Positions 63,379 through 64,000 of a stretch of DNA of 64,000 nucleotides are shown one piece after another (position 1 is the stretch's first letter; each line of letters starts with the position of its first letter). Made by a program: the position numbers and the translations under genes. The DNA is from Sepioteuthis lessoniana (lineage: Eukaryota > Mollusca > Cephalopoda > Myopsida > Loliginidae). Under the pieces are notes generated by a model. The model had not been told where the DNA came from, searched no databases, and saw only the letters and a list, made by a program, of their open reading frames with translations. The stretch is from positions 103,470,145-103,534,144 of the forward strand of contig OY757913.1 in NCBI GenBank assembly GCA_963585895.1, in the 5' to 3' direction.

Positions 63379-64000
63379 GGTGTGATAATTTGACCTTCGA
63401 CCCGGCCAAAAATACCATCCCAAGGTGATGCATCGGAAGGAGGTGACACATTCTAATGGCAGTTATGAGAAGAAATCGCATGGGCGGAAATTGACAGATG
63501 AAATGGGAGGAGTTAAAAAAATGGTACACTCATAGACTGATGCACCGGAAGAGAGTGACCTGTGAACTGCATGACAGTTATTTTCGCTTGATGACGATCA
63601 AACATGCGATTTCAAAGATCGAGTGGGCGTTGAACTATTATATAGCTCAGTCAAGACAGAAGTCAGACAGTTTGAGTTCCAGTTGCAGTTCCAGTTACAG
63701 TTGGAGACGGAGTTATAGACGAGGTGTGGTAGGGAAGGCCACACCAGGCCGAAGGGGCTCGGGGCCCTGATGAGTCGGGGTCCAGAGAAGATGCTGATTA
63801 GATGCAGTACAGAAAGCCGTCAACCAGCAGAGAACTGGGCGTCTGGGCCTCTGGTTGAGCATCAGGAGAACGAGAAAGACACAACGTTGACGGCCATAAG
63901 TTTGGGGTCAAAATGTTACAGTTTCTGTTCAGTCTCAGCTCCCTCTCACATGCAAACCTTGAATAACGTTTTCGAACCCTTGCAATAAAGTGAGAGGTAC
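63379..64000 (+). mobile_element. LTR-like repeat G, copy 2 (runs off the window)
   Basis: From about 'tgtgataatttgacc' a TATA-like 'aactattatatagctcag' (63,633) and 'tgcaataaagtgagag' near the window end (63,980) suggest U3-R order. 63,690-64,000 aligns with 21,600-21,880. Internal coding sequence, if present, would lie past the window end. Confidence 0.42.

Overview
This is a non-coding, repeat-dominated stretch of a metazoan genome, AT-rich overall. I find no convincing host gene: no intact conserved ORF beyond transposon proteins, no exon chain, no rRNA, no genuine tRNA, no CRISPR and nothing bacterial. Long (TA)n, (CA)n, (GA)n and (AAT)n arrays, tRNA-derived SINE families that share a central domain, and several classes of decayed LINE suggest a mollusc. 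A cephalopod (octopus or squid) is my best guess, because Ceph-SINEs are known for a shared central domain. This is inference; I cannot confirm the species.

Repeat families, named here for reference. SINE-A: tRNA-like head, shared core, tail with the word 'ctgcccgagcgg'. SINE-B: a different head, the same core, tail 'ggcattaaat..gatatgcc'. SINE-C: tRNA-like, B box 'gggttcaatccc'. SINE-F: about 130 bp, tail 'gcttcgtaaattac'. Repeat D: tRNA-Leu/Ser-like head plus a 'gagcactctgg' body, often between (TA)n tracts. Repeat E: a 0.4-1.1 kb dispersed repeat with a variable number of internal units of about 70 bp, ending in the SINE-B-like tail. A CRE-containing LTR-like repeat occurs four times. Penelope-like fragments carry hammerhead-ribozyme-like motifs.

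Layout. 1-5 kb: a LINE pol fossil, then three 5'-truncated R4/Dong-type LINE copies in a row separated by AAT tracts, with a SINE in the third. 5-25 kb: SINEs, E copies, LTR-like and Penelope-like pieces and a truncated LINE 3' end with a 17-bp target duplication. 25-31 kb: a Tc1 fossil, a tandem D repeat and a LINE pol copy nested in an older inverted copy. 32-49 kb: a dense field of E copies, most of them on the + strand and carrying SINE, LTR and LINE insertions, plus a Jockey-type LINE with a mariner inside it. It also holds a 380-bp inverted repeat and a twin-primed LINE. 49.6-58.7 kb: a nearly whole Tc1 element, a mariner deletion derivative and a nearly full-length Tx1/L1-group LINE, each separated by (TA)n. 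58.9-64 kb: inverted Penelope-like ends, a Jockey RT tail, a solo LTR, a Tc1-type TIR element holding a SINE and a LINE, a hairpin and a further LTR-like sequence.

The genes present are all transposon genes, and every one shows at least one frameshift, stop, truncation or nested insertion. The window is best read as a stratigraphy of insertions. Target duplications let many events be ordered. The most unusual signals are a hammerhead-like motif with every catalytic base present at 40.69 kb, a shared deletion junction of telomere-like sequence in two mariner copies, chimeric or composite SINEs, and repeated use of (TA)n and (AAT)n arrays as landing sites.
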